21,189 bases of DNA from a virus, in IMG/VR virus record IMGVR_UViG_3300032223_000408, positions 1-21,189 of that record; one strand, 5' to 3'. Numbering within the stretch: the first letter of the stretch is position 1; each line of letters opens with the position of its first letter. The notes under the pieces are model-generated. The model made no database searches, had not been told where the DNA came from, and worked only from the letters and a program-made list of their open reading frames with translations. Position numbers and translations under genes: made by a program. Shown here piece by piece: positions 9,401-16,999 of the stretch.

Positions 9401-12400
9401 CTGAATCGTTCTACCGTTGGTGACGCATTAAGAGACGTTGCTTTTGATATTGCCTACAACGAAGGCGCTAACACTACGTTCTATGGGGAAGGCGGAGAGT
9501 ATGCACGCCACTTCAAAGAGTGGATTGACGCAAACTTAGATCTCGCAACAGTAGAACTTGTTAACGAACTCATCGCAGATCACAAAGCTACGCTTGAGGC
9601 AAATGAAAAGTTTGATGCAGCAAAAACCAAATACAACGAAGACTTAGATGCCTATGCTGAAAAGCAACGCAAAGAAGCTGAAAAGATCTCAGGTAAAAAG
9701 ATTGCCAAGGCTCCTACAGAACGCCACAGAAATATCAGTGAGCGTCTGAAAGAAACCGAAGCCGGAGAAACTGAGGAGACCAAAGACGTTGAGGTGAGCA
9801 AGAAAGGCTTGCCTACAGTGCAGGGGTTGTATGAAGTACATCCTGCCATCCGCCGTGCCATTGAGGAAGGTGATACCAATAAGGCTCTGACTTTGATGTC
9901 TGAAGCCAAGGGCAATCCGTACTATGCGGTTTTGGCCAAACGTATGTTGGAAGCGGGCATAACTGCCAAGACGACTGTGATTGGCGCGGATGAACTTGTA
10001 CCTTTGTCTGGCGGTAAAGAAACTGTAGCGTTGCTGCGTAACTTCACAGACGCATTGAGGGACACGGTTGTCAACCTGTATCCGCAAGACCAGCACGCAA
10101 CTTTAATATCAGCGCTTCGTTCAAACAACCTGCGTGATATTACAGGCGCAATTGGTCGTATCCAGTCTGAAATGAAAGACATGGATATTACCGAAGGTCA
10201 GAAAGAGTTGATTGATGACGCTATCAACCTGTTAAATAAACAGTTTGCGTGGCGGGGTAAGTATGACCCAGCCACTGATGAAATAATGATGCGGTCAGGC
10301 TCGGGCATTACAAACCACTTGTTCTTGCACGAAGCTTTACACGCTGCCCTCTCGCACATCATTGATAACGCTGATAGCTTGCAAGGCATCCAACGCCAAG
10401 GCTATGACCAGCTTATTAAGTTGTATGACCACGCCAAAGGTGTTTTGGCTACAGAAGGATTGACTGAGACAAACTTATATGGACTTAGCGACATACATGA
10501 GTTCATTTCCGAAGCTCTGACCAACCCAGTATTCCAAGCCAAGTTGCGGGCAATTCGTTTCCAAGCAGCGCCGTTCTCTTTGTTTACAGAGTTCACCAAG
10601 GCGTTGCGTAAGTTGTTTGGTATCAAAGAAGGTTATGAAAGCAACGTCTTGAACGAGACCATTCTTTCTACTGATGCAATGATGCTTGGCGGTGTTACAG
10701 ATAAGAGCAGCATCACCGGTGCATCTGGGCCGAAAGCTATGGCGGGGGCAGTTGTTCCACGGGTACTCCCCGGTGGCAGGCCCAACACACCGACCATGAT
10801 TAAACACATGATGACATCCAGATCGTGGAATGAAGTCAAAGGAAATTGGCCGCTGTTCTACGCAAACTTAAAAGCCAACCTGCGCCCAATAGCGTTGGGC
10901 ACGCTGACCACACGTCAGATTGCAGACTTGGTGAACAAACGTCTGCCACAGCTGGATAACTTTGTCCGGGTGACTGAAGAGTTCCTCGCTCGCAAGAACA
11001 GTATTCTGCGTGAGTCTGGCGACATATCTAAGAACTGGGAAAGATTGCAATCTAAAGACTACGAGATGTCTCGTAAGTTGGCTGCTGTCATGCACGCAGC
11101 CACACTCAGTGAGTTTGATCCTGACCCTAGAGTCAATAGCACAGCCGCAGAACGAGCCAAAAATGCAGACGTGCTAAACATGTGGAGAGAACTTGACCCT
11201 GAAGCACAGAAGATTTACCGCCAAGCTAGAGACTTCTTTGACCGTAGATACAGTGAGTACAAGCGATTGCTTAACAGTCGGATTACAACCATGCGCAAGT
11301 TTGGTGTATCCGAAGCAACGATCACTGAAATACGTAATGAGTTTGAACAGTCCAAACGTAAAGGGCCTTACTTCCCGTTGATGCGTCATGGTCGATTCTG
11401 GTATCAAGTTGGCAAAGGCGCTAACCGTGAGTACTACATGTTTGAGTCCTTCGGTCAACAGCAAGCCCATATCAAAGAACGCTTGGAGCAGAACCCAGAG
11501 TTGGCTGATTCATTGATGCAGGGTGACCAATACCAGCAGCAGATGGATATGCACTCTAAGGAATCAAACTTCCTCAAGTCTATATTTGAGGCAGTTGATA
11601 ACTCCAACATGCAAGATAAGCAGGCGCTGAAAGATTCGTTCTATCAGTCTTGGTTGTCCAATCAGCCAGAGAGCAGCTTCCGTACACAGTTCATGCACCG
11701 TAAGAATGTTGCAGGGTATTCTGAGGATGCACTGCGTAATTTTGCTGGCGCATCGTTCCACATGGCGTATCAGCTTTCCCGCTTTGAGTATTCGCCTGAA
11801 ATGTTCTCGCAAATACAAGCTGCACGTTCGCAACTCAAGAATCGTTTTGATGTTGCCGATAGAGCAGACTTGGCTGTAGCTACAGAAAACAACGAGTTGA
11901 GCGACTACGTCAAAGAGATGGAGAAGCGCCTGTCTTTGATGATGAACCCAACCGACATTGGTGTCATACCTTCTGTCTTGTCCAACGTGGGTTTCATTTG
12001 GTACTTAACCGCGCCCGCTTCGGCAATCGTCAACGTGGTGGGCGGTATGGTTATCGGCTTACCAACTTTGATTGGTCAGCAGGTAAAACTCAACCCCAAT
12101 ATGTCATACACCAAGGCTACGTTGAACGCACTGGCCAGTATGAAAACGGTGGCTGGCCAGATCATGGCCACAGGGTTTGGCTTGGAGCAAGGCGAGCGCG
12201 TGCGTGATAGCCGCGTGCTGTTCCCATCGCTTGAGCGTTCTTCAAGCATGAGCCGTTTGGATAGAGCCGCATATAACAAGTTTGTAGCGGACGGCCTGAT
12301 TGATATAACTGGAACTTATGACCAGTCTGGTTTGGCTGCATCTCCAACAGAAACTTATACTGGCGTGCGTCACCGTACTATGCAAGCGTTGACTGCTCTG

Positions 12401-13585
12401 TTCCACAACGCTGAGAAGTTCAACCGTGAAGTCATGGCAATGTCTGCTTTCCGCACAGCTATGGACAAACGCAAGGACTACATAAATAAGCAACAGGCAT
12501 TTGCAGAATCAATCGCAGAAGCAAAAGACATAACCAACCGGTCTATGTTTGACTACTCGTCTGCAAACAAGCCACGTTACTTCCAACATCCAGTTGCACG
12601 GGTAGTGTTGCAATTCAAGCAGTACCCACAACAGATGACGTACTTCCTGACCAGCAATTTCTTAAACATGTTCAAAGGCGCATCGCCCGAAATCAAACGT
12701 GAAGCCACGGCTCGGTTTGTTGGCACGATGGGCATGGCGGGCATCTTAAGTGGAGTCACTGGTCTCTGGGGCTTCTCCACCGTCGCGCACATTATGAATG
12801 CCGTGATGAACGGTTTAGACCCTGACCGCGATGAGCCGTTCGACTTTGAGTTGGCATTTGCAAACTGGGCTGTTAATACTTTTGGTAAGAACGCAGGCAT
12901 GTTGTTATTACGTGGAGCAGGTAACGCTGCCGGTATTGACTTGGCCAGCCGTGTCAAACTTGACGATATGTGGAGGCTCGACCCGCAGCGTAACAACCCT
13001 GATGAGGTAGCGGCGCTCCAGTCGTTCCTGATCCAGCAGCTTGGCCCAAGCGTTGGTTTGACGATCAATGTTGCCGAAGCCATGAAGTTATGGAATCAAG
13101 GCCATGCAGACAGAGCGATTGAGATGCTCTCTCCTGCTTTCATCAAGCAGCCATTGGTCGCCGCCCGCTATGCAAAAGAAGGCGTAAAGACTTTGGCTGG
13201 TGACAAGTTGGTCGAAGAAGTTGGGCCATTCAACTTGTTGATGCAATCTCTTGGTATCCGCTCCGCAGAGTTGGCAGAACGTCAGTTCTATAACATCAAG
13301 AAGAAAGGCCAAGAGCAGGAAATCATGCGTGAGCGCCAGAACTTGTTGAACCTGTACGCCCTGACATTTATGTCTGGCGATACAGACAACAACCAGAAAG
13401 CGTTCGACAACATGATGAAGTTCACCATGAAGCATCCAACAGTTGCAATCGACGCCGATGCTATCGTTAAGTCAATCGAAGGCAAGCTGAAGAAGTCTGC
13501 ACAGACCGATCATGGCCTGTACATTGATCCCAAGCTGATGACTTTGATTAACGAGAACTACATGACCAAGGTCTCCGAGAAATAA
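6419..13585 (+). CDS. Giant virion-associated polyvalent protein with zincin-like metallopeptidase motif
   Basis: A single open frame of 2388 aa, 3 bases after the previous stop. Parts seen: three GPW repeats (residues 4-9, 20-25, 33-38); an Ala/Gly-rich hydrophobic segment (about 128-178); helical charged regions with three QG[DE]LF motifs (494-498, 597-601, 704-708); a coiled-coil-like stretch (about 1050-1130); an HEALH zinc site (H1304, E1305, H1308) followed by a HEFISEA region (E1361/E1365) that could supply the third ligand; long helical domains (about 1460-1850); a hydrophobic segment near 1858-1885; and a C-terminal block with FDYSS (2044-2048) and a hydrophobic stretch about 2094-2130 that resembles the LPD38-type domain of large polyvalent proteins. 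It occupies the slot of the T7 gp15/gp16 ejection proteins, but I see no lysozyme or transglycosylase motif. Injection into the host and protease action there are inferred. Confidence 0.7.
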   Translation: MATGPWDLYQQQEPKSQPPGPWDQFADKTSDVGPWSMFAAQEKPKEDAGLIGSFVSSLKERAATAIPAAKLYTGMGDQEQATKELLQAKKDSDDAYKQVEFSDIGDAFKAGKYGEALDRTFEKFKEVAGSSLGTMAPAMAAGAAGAAGAAIAAPAAIPAAAVGTAAFGLTALGSYIADNIGRQKEEQQQRGEEKQDINRLTATAAAAGQTALDIFGFKFFKPLGALVGIEGKTSAEKAAMEIVEAATKPKAYRRAVALGTAEGIAFEVPQEVAQQVLERWQAGLPLDPFSDPDAAKEYMEAAGGALLLGGPMGAYSKVRETAIARGSPEGQAILKKPTEGSIYERMSRGEENVSESDTGTAGIGTEVAGQPGTRTAPAGAGGTDTGTVVHTGQDVAGTTAGETNKPASLEAYGNFVRQYTDLRDEYNSLPQGVIDQAGMNQRKLILKDLASVIDKNMGLIGNKGVAAQLKNPVFDGTKVLTRIGEGIGQTHAMQGDLFGTFQGAARRAKTAMSLAGQDTNKAVEILEQRRAEAQQKIDSGGYTDDDIIRLRPAGMSAGQALKNRDVILQELSQRTNAEVDQAVDILKKQTGQPRAMQGDLFEKKKPLTPDQMYFGQEEANLTAKAEDAQARADEEQAKVDSVKEKIARGVSIDPKLVDILVEQTAWFQGEADKAKVKLEQVREHLREIGHPRFTKTSGTPRATQGELFNTDEIQKENAKAVAENRAGQEKTEPITREAKPPVDEFADLSEETTAEPVRQGAPPPEKGVKAPSLAEEIDHVRRTPEGQLISSFFDAIEPQNQNKDEKARHDNSKNTAANELLEFDITHPKEATSEGVGTALKYLTDRVGGLDKLREMIGALQSAAAGAQSAIFQKYGLPDLSTRRGIDKFSGEVQEYFKQRTATGEGIPTRLPGVKSPVTGGTVYSEKFSQDVSEAQQFETPQGEKPRKPSMASRVKEYVLADSKIYAAMLALRQAIESRKLSPQILAAKTYFDNLNRSTVGDALRDVAFDIAYNEGANTTFYGEGGEYARHFKEWIDANLDLATVELVNELIADHKATLEANEKFDAAKTKYNEDLDAYAEKQRKEAEKISGKKIAKAPTERHRNISERLKETEAGETEETKDVEVSKKGLPTVQGLYEVHPAIRRAIEEGDTNKALTLMSEAKGNPYYAVLAKRMLEAGITAKTTVIGADELVPLSGGKETVALLRNFTDALRDTVVNLYPQDQHATLISALRSNNLRDITGAIGRIQSEMKDMDITEGQKELIDDAINLLNKQFAWRGKYDPATDEIMMRSGSGITNHLFLHEALHAALSHIIDNADSLQGIQRQGYDQLIKLYDHAKGVLATEGLTETNLYGLSDIHEFISEALTNPVFQAKLRAIRFQAAPFSLFTEFTKALRKLFGIKEGYESNVLNETILSTDAMMLGGVTDKSSITGASGPKAMAGAVVPRVLPGGRPNTPTMIKHMMTSRSWNEVKGNWPLFYANLKANLRPIALGTLTTRQIADLVNKRLPQLDNFVRVTEEFLARKNSILRESGDISKNWERLQSKDYEMSRKLAAVMHAATLSEFDPDPRVNSTAAERAKNADVLNMWRELDPEAQKIYRQARDFFDRRYSEYKRLLNSRITTMRKFGVSEATITEIRNEFEQSKRKGPYFPLMRHGRFWYQVGKGANREYYMFESFGQQQAHIKERLEQNPELADSLMQGDQYQQQMDMHSKESNFLKSIFEAVDNSNMQDKQALKDSFYQSWLSNQPESSFRTQFMHRKNVAGYSEDALRNFAGASFHMAYQLSRFEYSPEMFSQIQAARSQLKNRFDVADRADLAVATENNELSDYVKEMEKRLSLMMNPTDIGVIPSVLSNVGFIWYLTAPASAIVNVVGGMVIGLPTLIGQQVKLNPNMSYTKATLNALASMKTVAGQIMATGFGLEQGERVRDSRVLFPSLERSSSMSRLDRAAYNKFVADGLIDITGTYDQSGLAASPTETYTGVRHRTMQALTALFHNAEKFNREVMAMSAFRTAMDKRKDYINKQQAFAESIAEAKDITNRSMFDYSSANKPRYFQHPVARVVLQFKQYPQQMTYFLTSNFLNMFKGASPEIKREATARFVGTMGMAGILSGVTGLWGFSTVAHIMNAVMNGLDPDRDEPFDFELAFANWAVNTFGKNAGMLLLRGAGNAAGIDLASRVKLDDMWRLDPQRNNPDEVAALQSFLIQQLGPSVGLTINVAEAMKLWNQGHADRAIEMLSPAFIKQPLVAARYAKEGVKTLAGDKLVEEVGPFNLLMQSLGIRSAELAERQFYNIKKKGQEQEIMRERQNLLNLYALTFMSGDTDNNQKAFDNMMKFTMKHPTVAIDADAIVKSIEGKLKKSAQTDHGLYIDPKLMTLINENYMTKVSEK

Positions 13586-13590
13586 AAAAT

Positions 13591-13614
13591 GCCCCCGCTT
13601 TTTACGGCGGGGGC
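13591..13614 (-). terminator. Intrinsic terminator between convergent operons
   Basis: A perfect 8-bp inverted repeat (GCCCCCGC at 13591-13598, GCGGGGGC at 13607-13614) with an 8-base loop. On the minus strand the hairpin is followed directly by ATTTTTT (13590-13584), the standard rho-independent layout, so it ends transcripts from the replication operon. On the plus strand it is preceded by the A-tract and followed by TAATTC with no T-run, so stopping of virion-gene transcripts should be weaker. Confidence 0.85.
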
Positions 13615-13636
13615 TAATTCTAGGAGAGAGCAATGG

Positions 13637-13855
13637 TCAATTGCGCTTAAATTGTAGTCTATTAACCCGCCACACGCGCAAGCCCCGTATTTCATCTTCT
13701 ATTACTAGCTTAATGATCGTTGTATAACCAAGACGGTCCATCTTGCGTTGTATGCGATCCCGTGCTTCTACGTCATTGAGGCACGGGATAAAAAACGAAC
13801 TGCCGACAGAGAATTTCTCCCAGTCTAGCTGGTACGTTACCCCATCAATCTTCAT
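13637..13855 (-). CDS. 72-aa phage protein of unknown function, coupled to primase-helicase
   Basis: A 72-aa protein starting at ATG 13855, inside the last codons of the primase-helicase gene (11-base overlap), so it is probably made by translational coupling; an AAAGGC stretch just upstream may serve as ribosome site. It begins with a MKIDGVTY / LDWEKF block, has SFFIPCLN in the middle, a basic helix with RDRIQRKMDRLGY, and ends with RGLRVWRV and a basic tail. I do not recognise the family by name. The mix of a small beta start, a basic helix and a beta end would suit a nucleic-acid-binding or partner protein of the replicase, but this is a guess from context. It is the last gene before the terminator. 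Confidence 0.7.
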   Translation of the reverse strand: MKIDGVTYQLDWEKFSVGSSFFIPCLNDVEARDRIQRKMDRLGYTTIIKLVIEDEIRGLRVWRVNRLQFKRN

Positions 13856-16682
13856 CGCCTTTGCCGTTTACGTCTAACTCAATACCCAGCAGGTCAGAGT
13901 CAAACTCTAAGGCAACCACAGGTGGGGCGCTGATGTCTGTACCAATATCCAGTCTAGTGCGCACCTCGGCAATAAACGCACCGGTCTTGTTCAGGCCGGT
14001 CAACAAGTCGGTAAATGTCACCTGCTTGAGTACGCAGAAGTCCTTGAGAGACTGGCGGATGATAAAGATACGGCGGGCGTCTGGTTCGTGGCGAACCACC
14101 AACGGGCCTCGCGGGGACATGAGAGGAGAAGCAGCAATACCGGACTTGGAGTTACTGTACTTGTTTATGACCAAGGTATTGAGGTTGTGCTTCAGCAAGA
14201 ACTCGCCAACGATGGTGGCGTAGTCGTTATAGGTCAGACGTGTGGCTGTCTGCATCTCGGAAACTTCGGCAACCGCCCAGTCAAAAACACGTTTATGGTT
14301 GATGTCGTGCAGACCCAGCTTGGCCGCAACCACCGCGCCCGTCAGGTTTGCCCCAGCCATGCCTGACCAAAACCTTTCCCGCGTGTCTATATTAACTGCC
14401 TTGTCAAAACGAGCCTGTACTTTCAGCGCGGTATCTACAACTTCTTCCAGATTCTGTACAAGATACTGTGCGTATGGAAGGCCAGCCAGCCCGTAGTTAC
14501 TATGCAATCTACCGAACACCTGTTTGGCAGACGCACGGTCTAAGTTATTTGTGGGGTCAATCTTGTACTGCATCAGGCGCATCAATTCGCCCTCAGACGT
14601 AGACTTCAATGCCTCAAGTTTGTCCGTCATACTGGCGTTAGACGTGGCCACCATCATGGTCGCCCAGAATCCTTGGGACTCGCGCTCCTCGTTGGATGAG
14701 GCTTTCATCCGGCGGCGTGGCGCACCCTGAGTCACGCTGTAGGCCAGATCGGAGAAGTCATCCCCGCTCATCTTGGTTATCTCATCCACACCTAGCGGCA
14801 GGTTACACATGACTGCCATGCGGTGCAACTTCACGTTCAGGGTGTCTTTCCACTGAAGCATCAGCTCATCAGGGTGACCCCAGACGCTGTTCATAACCTG
14901 AAGTATGGTTGACTTACCTGTTCCAGATTTATTATTTATAAGGTTGATGATGCCGCCCTTGATACCCATGAACTTGATGAGGGGTGCACCAAACGCTGAG
15001 AACACAGCAAAGGCATGGGGTTCAAACCCGGGCATATCGTAGACGTTGATGATGTCTTTCCATTCATCCAGCAAACCCACTGGGCGCAGGGCATGGGCAA
15101 TATCCCGTGTAGCCTTAGATGGTGGGCTGTACTTAACGTAGCTTGCACCAATCTCCCTGTTCCCAAGAATGAACTTCTCGTCATCATCAGCCCAACCAAA
15201 TTGCAGTCGCATCATCTCCACCTCTTGCGTAACTTGTAGTTCTTTTGCACATTGCATCAAATAGTCCAAGATCAAGGCCATCTGATTTGTACCGGCAATG
15301 ATCCCGTGGAAGGACACTACCTTACGTAGCTCGTCTTTACTCAGCGCATCTACCAGAGGCACTGAAAATTCCTTGGCTCCATCCCTTGGAAGAACCCTGC
15401 GGATCAGGATGGTCTCCCCCAGCGCGGGGTCAAACATCCGCTTGGTAACGAATAGGTCGTACTCATAGATCAACGCAACTGACGGCCCATCGCCTTCGTC
15501 GTTTTCTTCCTTGAGATGTTTGTAGATGCCGCCGTTCTTCCCACGGAAATACCTATTGGGCAGCTTCGGGACTACAAATTCCATCACTGGGGTTTCTTCG
15601 TTTGTAGTCTTGTACTCAATGACATCGCCTTCTTCAGACTTGGCAATCTCATGCCCCAGCACGATGGGCGACTTTATCTTCCCCTTGTGGATACAGTTCT
15701 GACATATCCCCGGCGCAAAAGAATCAAACGTATCGCAGGTATATGGGCCTTTGATTTGGCTGGCCTTGCGTTCTGTTGCCGCAGGGTCGTACTTCGGGTG
15801 ATTCTTGGATATGAGGTGTATGGCCTTGTCGCGGTCTACGCAGTGCTGGGCGATGGATAGCCCCGCCCGCCACAAAGGTTCTTCAATATTCTCCTGATCC
15901 TCAACCACCAAGCGCAACTGTTCACAGCCAAACCCGCTTGCGGTCTTCTTCAGGATGGTACGAAACCGTGACTGTTTATTACCAATAACGGCTTTTGTGA
16001 AGTCGTCTAATTCCTTGGAGGCATAAGGCTTCTTCGCTTCTACCAGCGGCCCCATACGTTGGGCAAAGTCATCAAACTCCATCGGTTTTGATAGGTGCAT
16101 CAGAACAACATCATGGGGTGGAGTATCTTTAAAGTTTTTAGTGCCGGGGATACGCAACACCCTAGCGGCATCTGCTGGTACAGCAGGGTCAACAATGAAT
16201 TTGTACTCAAGGCATTTGGCCTTGAACGTCTCGGCCACAGGAAGCCACTTGTCTTTCGGTACTGCCTCGGTCAGCGGCCAGTAGACATGCCAGCCACGCC
16301 CTGAGTTCACAACAGTTGGACGCGGCAAGTTCAGGGTTTTGCACAATTCCTTGAGTGCCTGCATCCCAGTGGCTTGGTCTACGTACCCTCTGATACGTCC
16401 ACGCTTGTCTGGCTTGGCTTTGTCCTCGCCGCAGTCAATGTCCAGAAAGAAAGATTTCAACAGGCCACAGTTGGCCGCATCACGGTTCTCGTCGGTGACA
16501 AACTTGCCACAGCCAAAGAATACATCCACACCGTTAGCCACCAAACGGTCGGCCTCGGCTTCTACTTCTTGTATTGTTTTATGGTGGGTCTGCGAGTGGT
16601 GAGTACCATTCTTCAACCCAAGTACGCAGTAGAACCCTTCTTCAGAAGGGACTACCGCTTCTAGCAAACGAACATCCGCCAT
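13845..16682 (-). CDS. Primase-helicase: AEP-type primase fused to P-loop (DUF927-like) ATPase
   Basis: I start at ATG 16682 (945 aa) behind a weak GGA site; the frame extends to a TTG at 16718, but the start there has no support. Residues 1-200 fit an archaeo-eukaryotic primase/polymerase: the metal-binding DID (D81, D83) in FFLDIDCG, the NSGRGWH motif (126-132) with its histidine, and an ARVLRIPGTKN motif (173-183). Residues about 270-335 resemble a primase C-terminal helical domain with a possible zinc cluster (C316, C327, C330). Residues about 540-760 are a P-loop ATPase: Walker A KSGTGKST (585-592), Walker B VDE (632-634), a polar ATSNAS motif (679-684). Such fusions start replication by unwinding DNA and making primers, replacing DnaG/DnaB-type proteins. 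It is followed by the coupled 72-aa gene. Both domains are clear; the ATPase subfamily is less sure. Confidence 0.88.
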   Translation of the reverse strand: MADVRLLEAVVPSEEGFYCVLGLKNGTHHSQTHHKTIQEVEAEADRLVANGVDVFFGCGKFVTDENRDAANCGLLKSFFLDIDCGEDKAKPDKRGRIRGYVDQATGMQALKELCKTLNLPRPTVVNSGRGWHVYWPLTEAVPKDKWLPVAETFKAKCLEYKFIVDPAVPADAARVLRIPGTKNFKDTPPHDVVLMHLSKPMEFDDFAQRMGPLVEAKKPYASKELDDFTKAVIGNKQSRFRTILKKTASGFGCEQLRLVVEDQENIEEPLWRAGLSIAQHCVDRDKAIHLISKNHPKYDPAATERKASQIKGPYTCDTFDSFAPGICQNCIHKGKIKSPIVLGHEIAKSEEGDVIEYKTTNEETPVMEFVVPKLPNRYFRGKNGGIYKHLKEENDEGDGPSVALIYEYDLFVTKRMFDPALGETILIRRVLPRDGAKEFSVPLVDALSKDELRKVVSFHGIIAGTNQMALILDYLMQCAKELQVTQEVEMMRLQFGWADDDEKFILGNREIGASYVKYSPPSKATRDIAHALRPVGLLDEWKDIINVYDMPGFEPHAFAVFSAFGAPLIKFMGIKGGIINLINNKSGTGKSTILQVMNSVWGHPDELMLQWKDTLNVKLHRMAVMCNLPLGVDEITKMSGDDFSDLAYSVTQGAPRRRMKASSNEERESQGFWATMMVATSNASMTDKLEALKSTSEGELMRLMQYKIDPTNNLDRASAKQVFGRLHSNYGLAGLPYAQYLVQNLEEVVDTALKVQARFDKAVNIDTRERFWSGMAGANLTGAVVAAKLGLHDINHKRVFDWAVAEVSEMQTATRLTYNDYATIVGEFLLKHNLNTLVINKYSNSKSGIAASPLMSPRGPLVVRHEPDARRIFIIRQSLKDFCVLKQVTFTDLLTGLNKTGAFIAEVRTRLDIGTDISAPPVVALEFDSDLLGIELDVNGKGDED

Positions 16683-16774
16683 ATTGTGTCCAAGCACGTC
16701 AAAGAGAAAGGGGGACAACGGGGGCTGACGGTTACCCCGTTCGCTCCGTCGAGCTAGTCGCCCCCCGAAACGGT
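16683..16774 (-). promoter_or_regulatory. Structured GC-rich leader between HTH gene and primase-helicase
   Basis: This 92-base gap is the longest in the minus-strand operon. It holds a 7-bp stem (AACGGGG at 16717-16723 with CCCCGTT at 16735-16741, 11-base loop) and a further C-run at 16761-16766 that could pair instead with the G-run at 16720-16724. The two pairings exclude each other, as in attenuator-like leaders. There is no T-run after either stem, so it is not a simple terminator. A regulatory role is inference only. Confidence 0.3.
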
Positions 16775-16999
16775 TTACTTCAAGTTCAAGAAAGTGGAAA
16801 TGTTTTTCTGGTGATCTTTGCTGGGTATATGAGTTCCGGAGAACCAGTTGTATACCGTCTGCCTAGTCACATTGAAAAGCACCATAACATCAGTAACAGG
16901 GACGTCGTTGGAGATGCAGTATCTGCCCAGACGAACGCCCAAGTTTTTTATGCTGGCCGCTTTGTTGAGTTGAGCAACTTTCTGGCTGTATCCAATCAT
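16775..16999 (-). CDS. Small helix-turn-helix DNA-binding protein
   Basis: A 74-aa protein whose ATG (16999) overlaps the stop of the preceding gene by four bases (ATGA). Residues about 34-55 form a Cro/XRE-like helix-turn-helix: a first helix with VTDVMVLF, a turn, and a recognition helix with VTRQTVYNWFSG, followed by a short IPSKDH linker and a C-terminal helix. The N-terminal half (QLNKAASIKNLGVRLGRYC) is basic and helical. The length matches compact phage repressor- or Cro-type regulators, but its place inside a replication operon, rather than next to a divergent promoter, suggests a role in replication-origin recognition or operon autoregulation. The fold is fairly sure; the target is unknown. 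Confidence 0.78.
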   Translation of the reverse strand: MIGYSQKVAQLNKAASIKNLGVRLGRYCISNDVPVTDVMVLFNVTRQTVYNWFSGTHIPSKDHQKNISTFLNLK

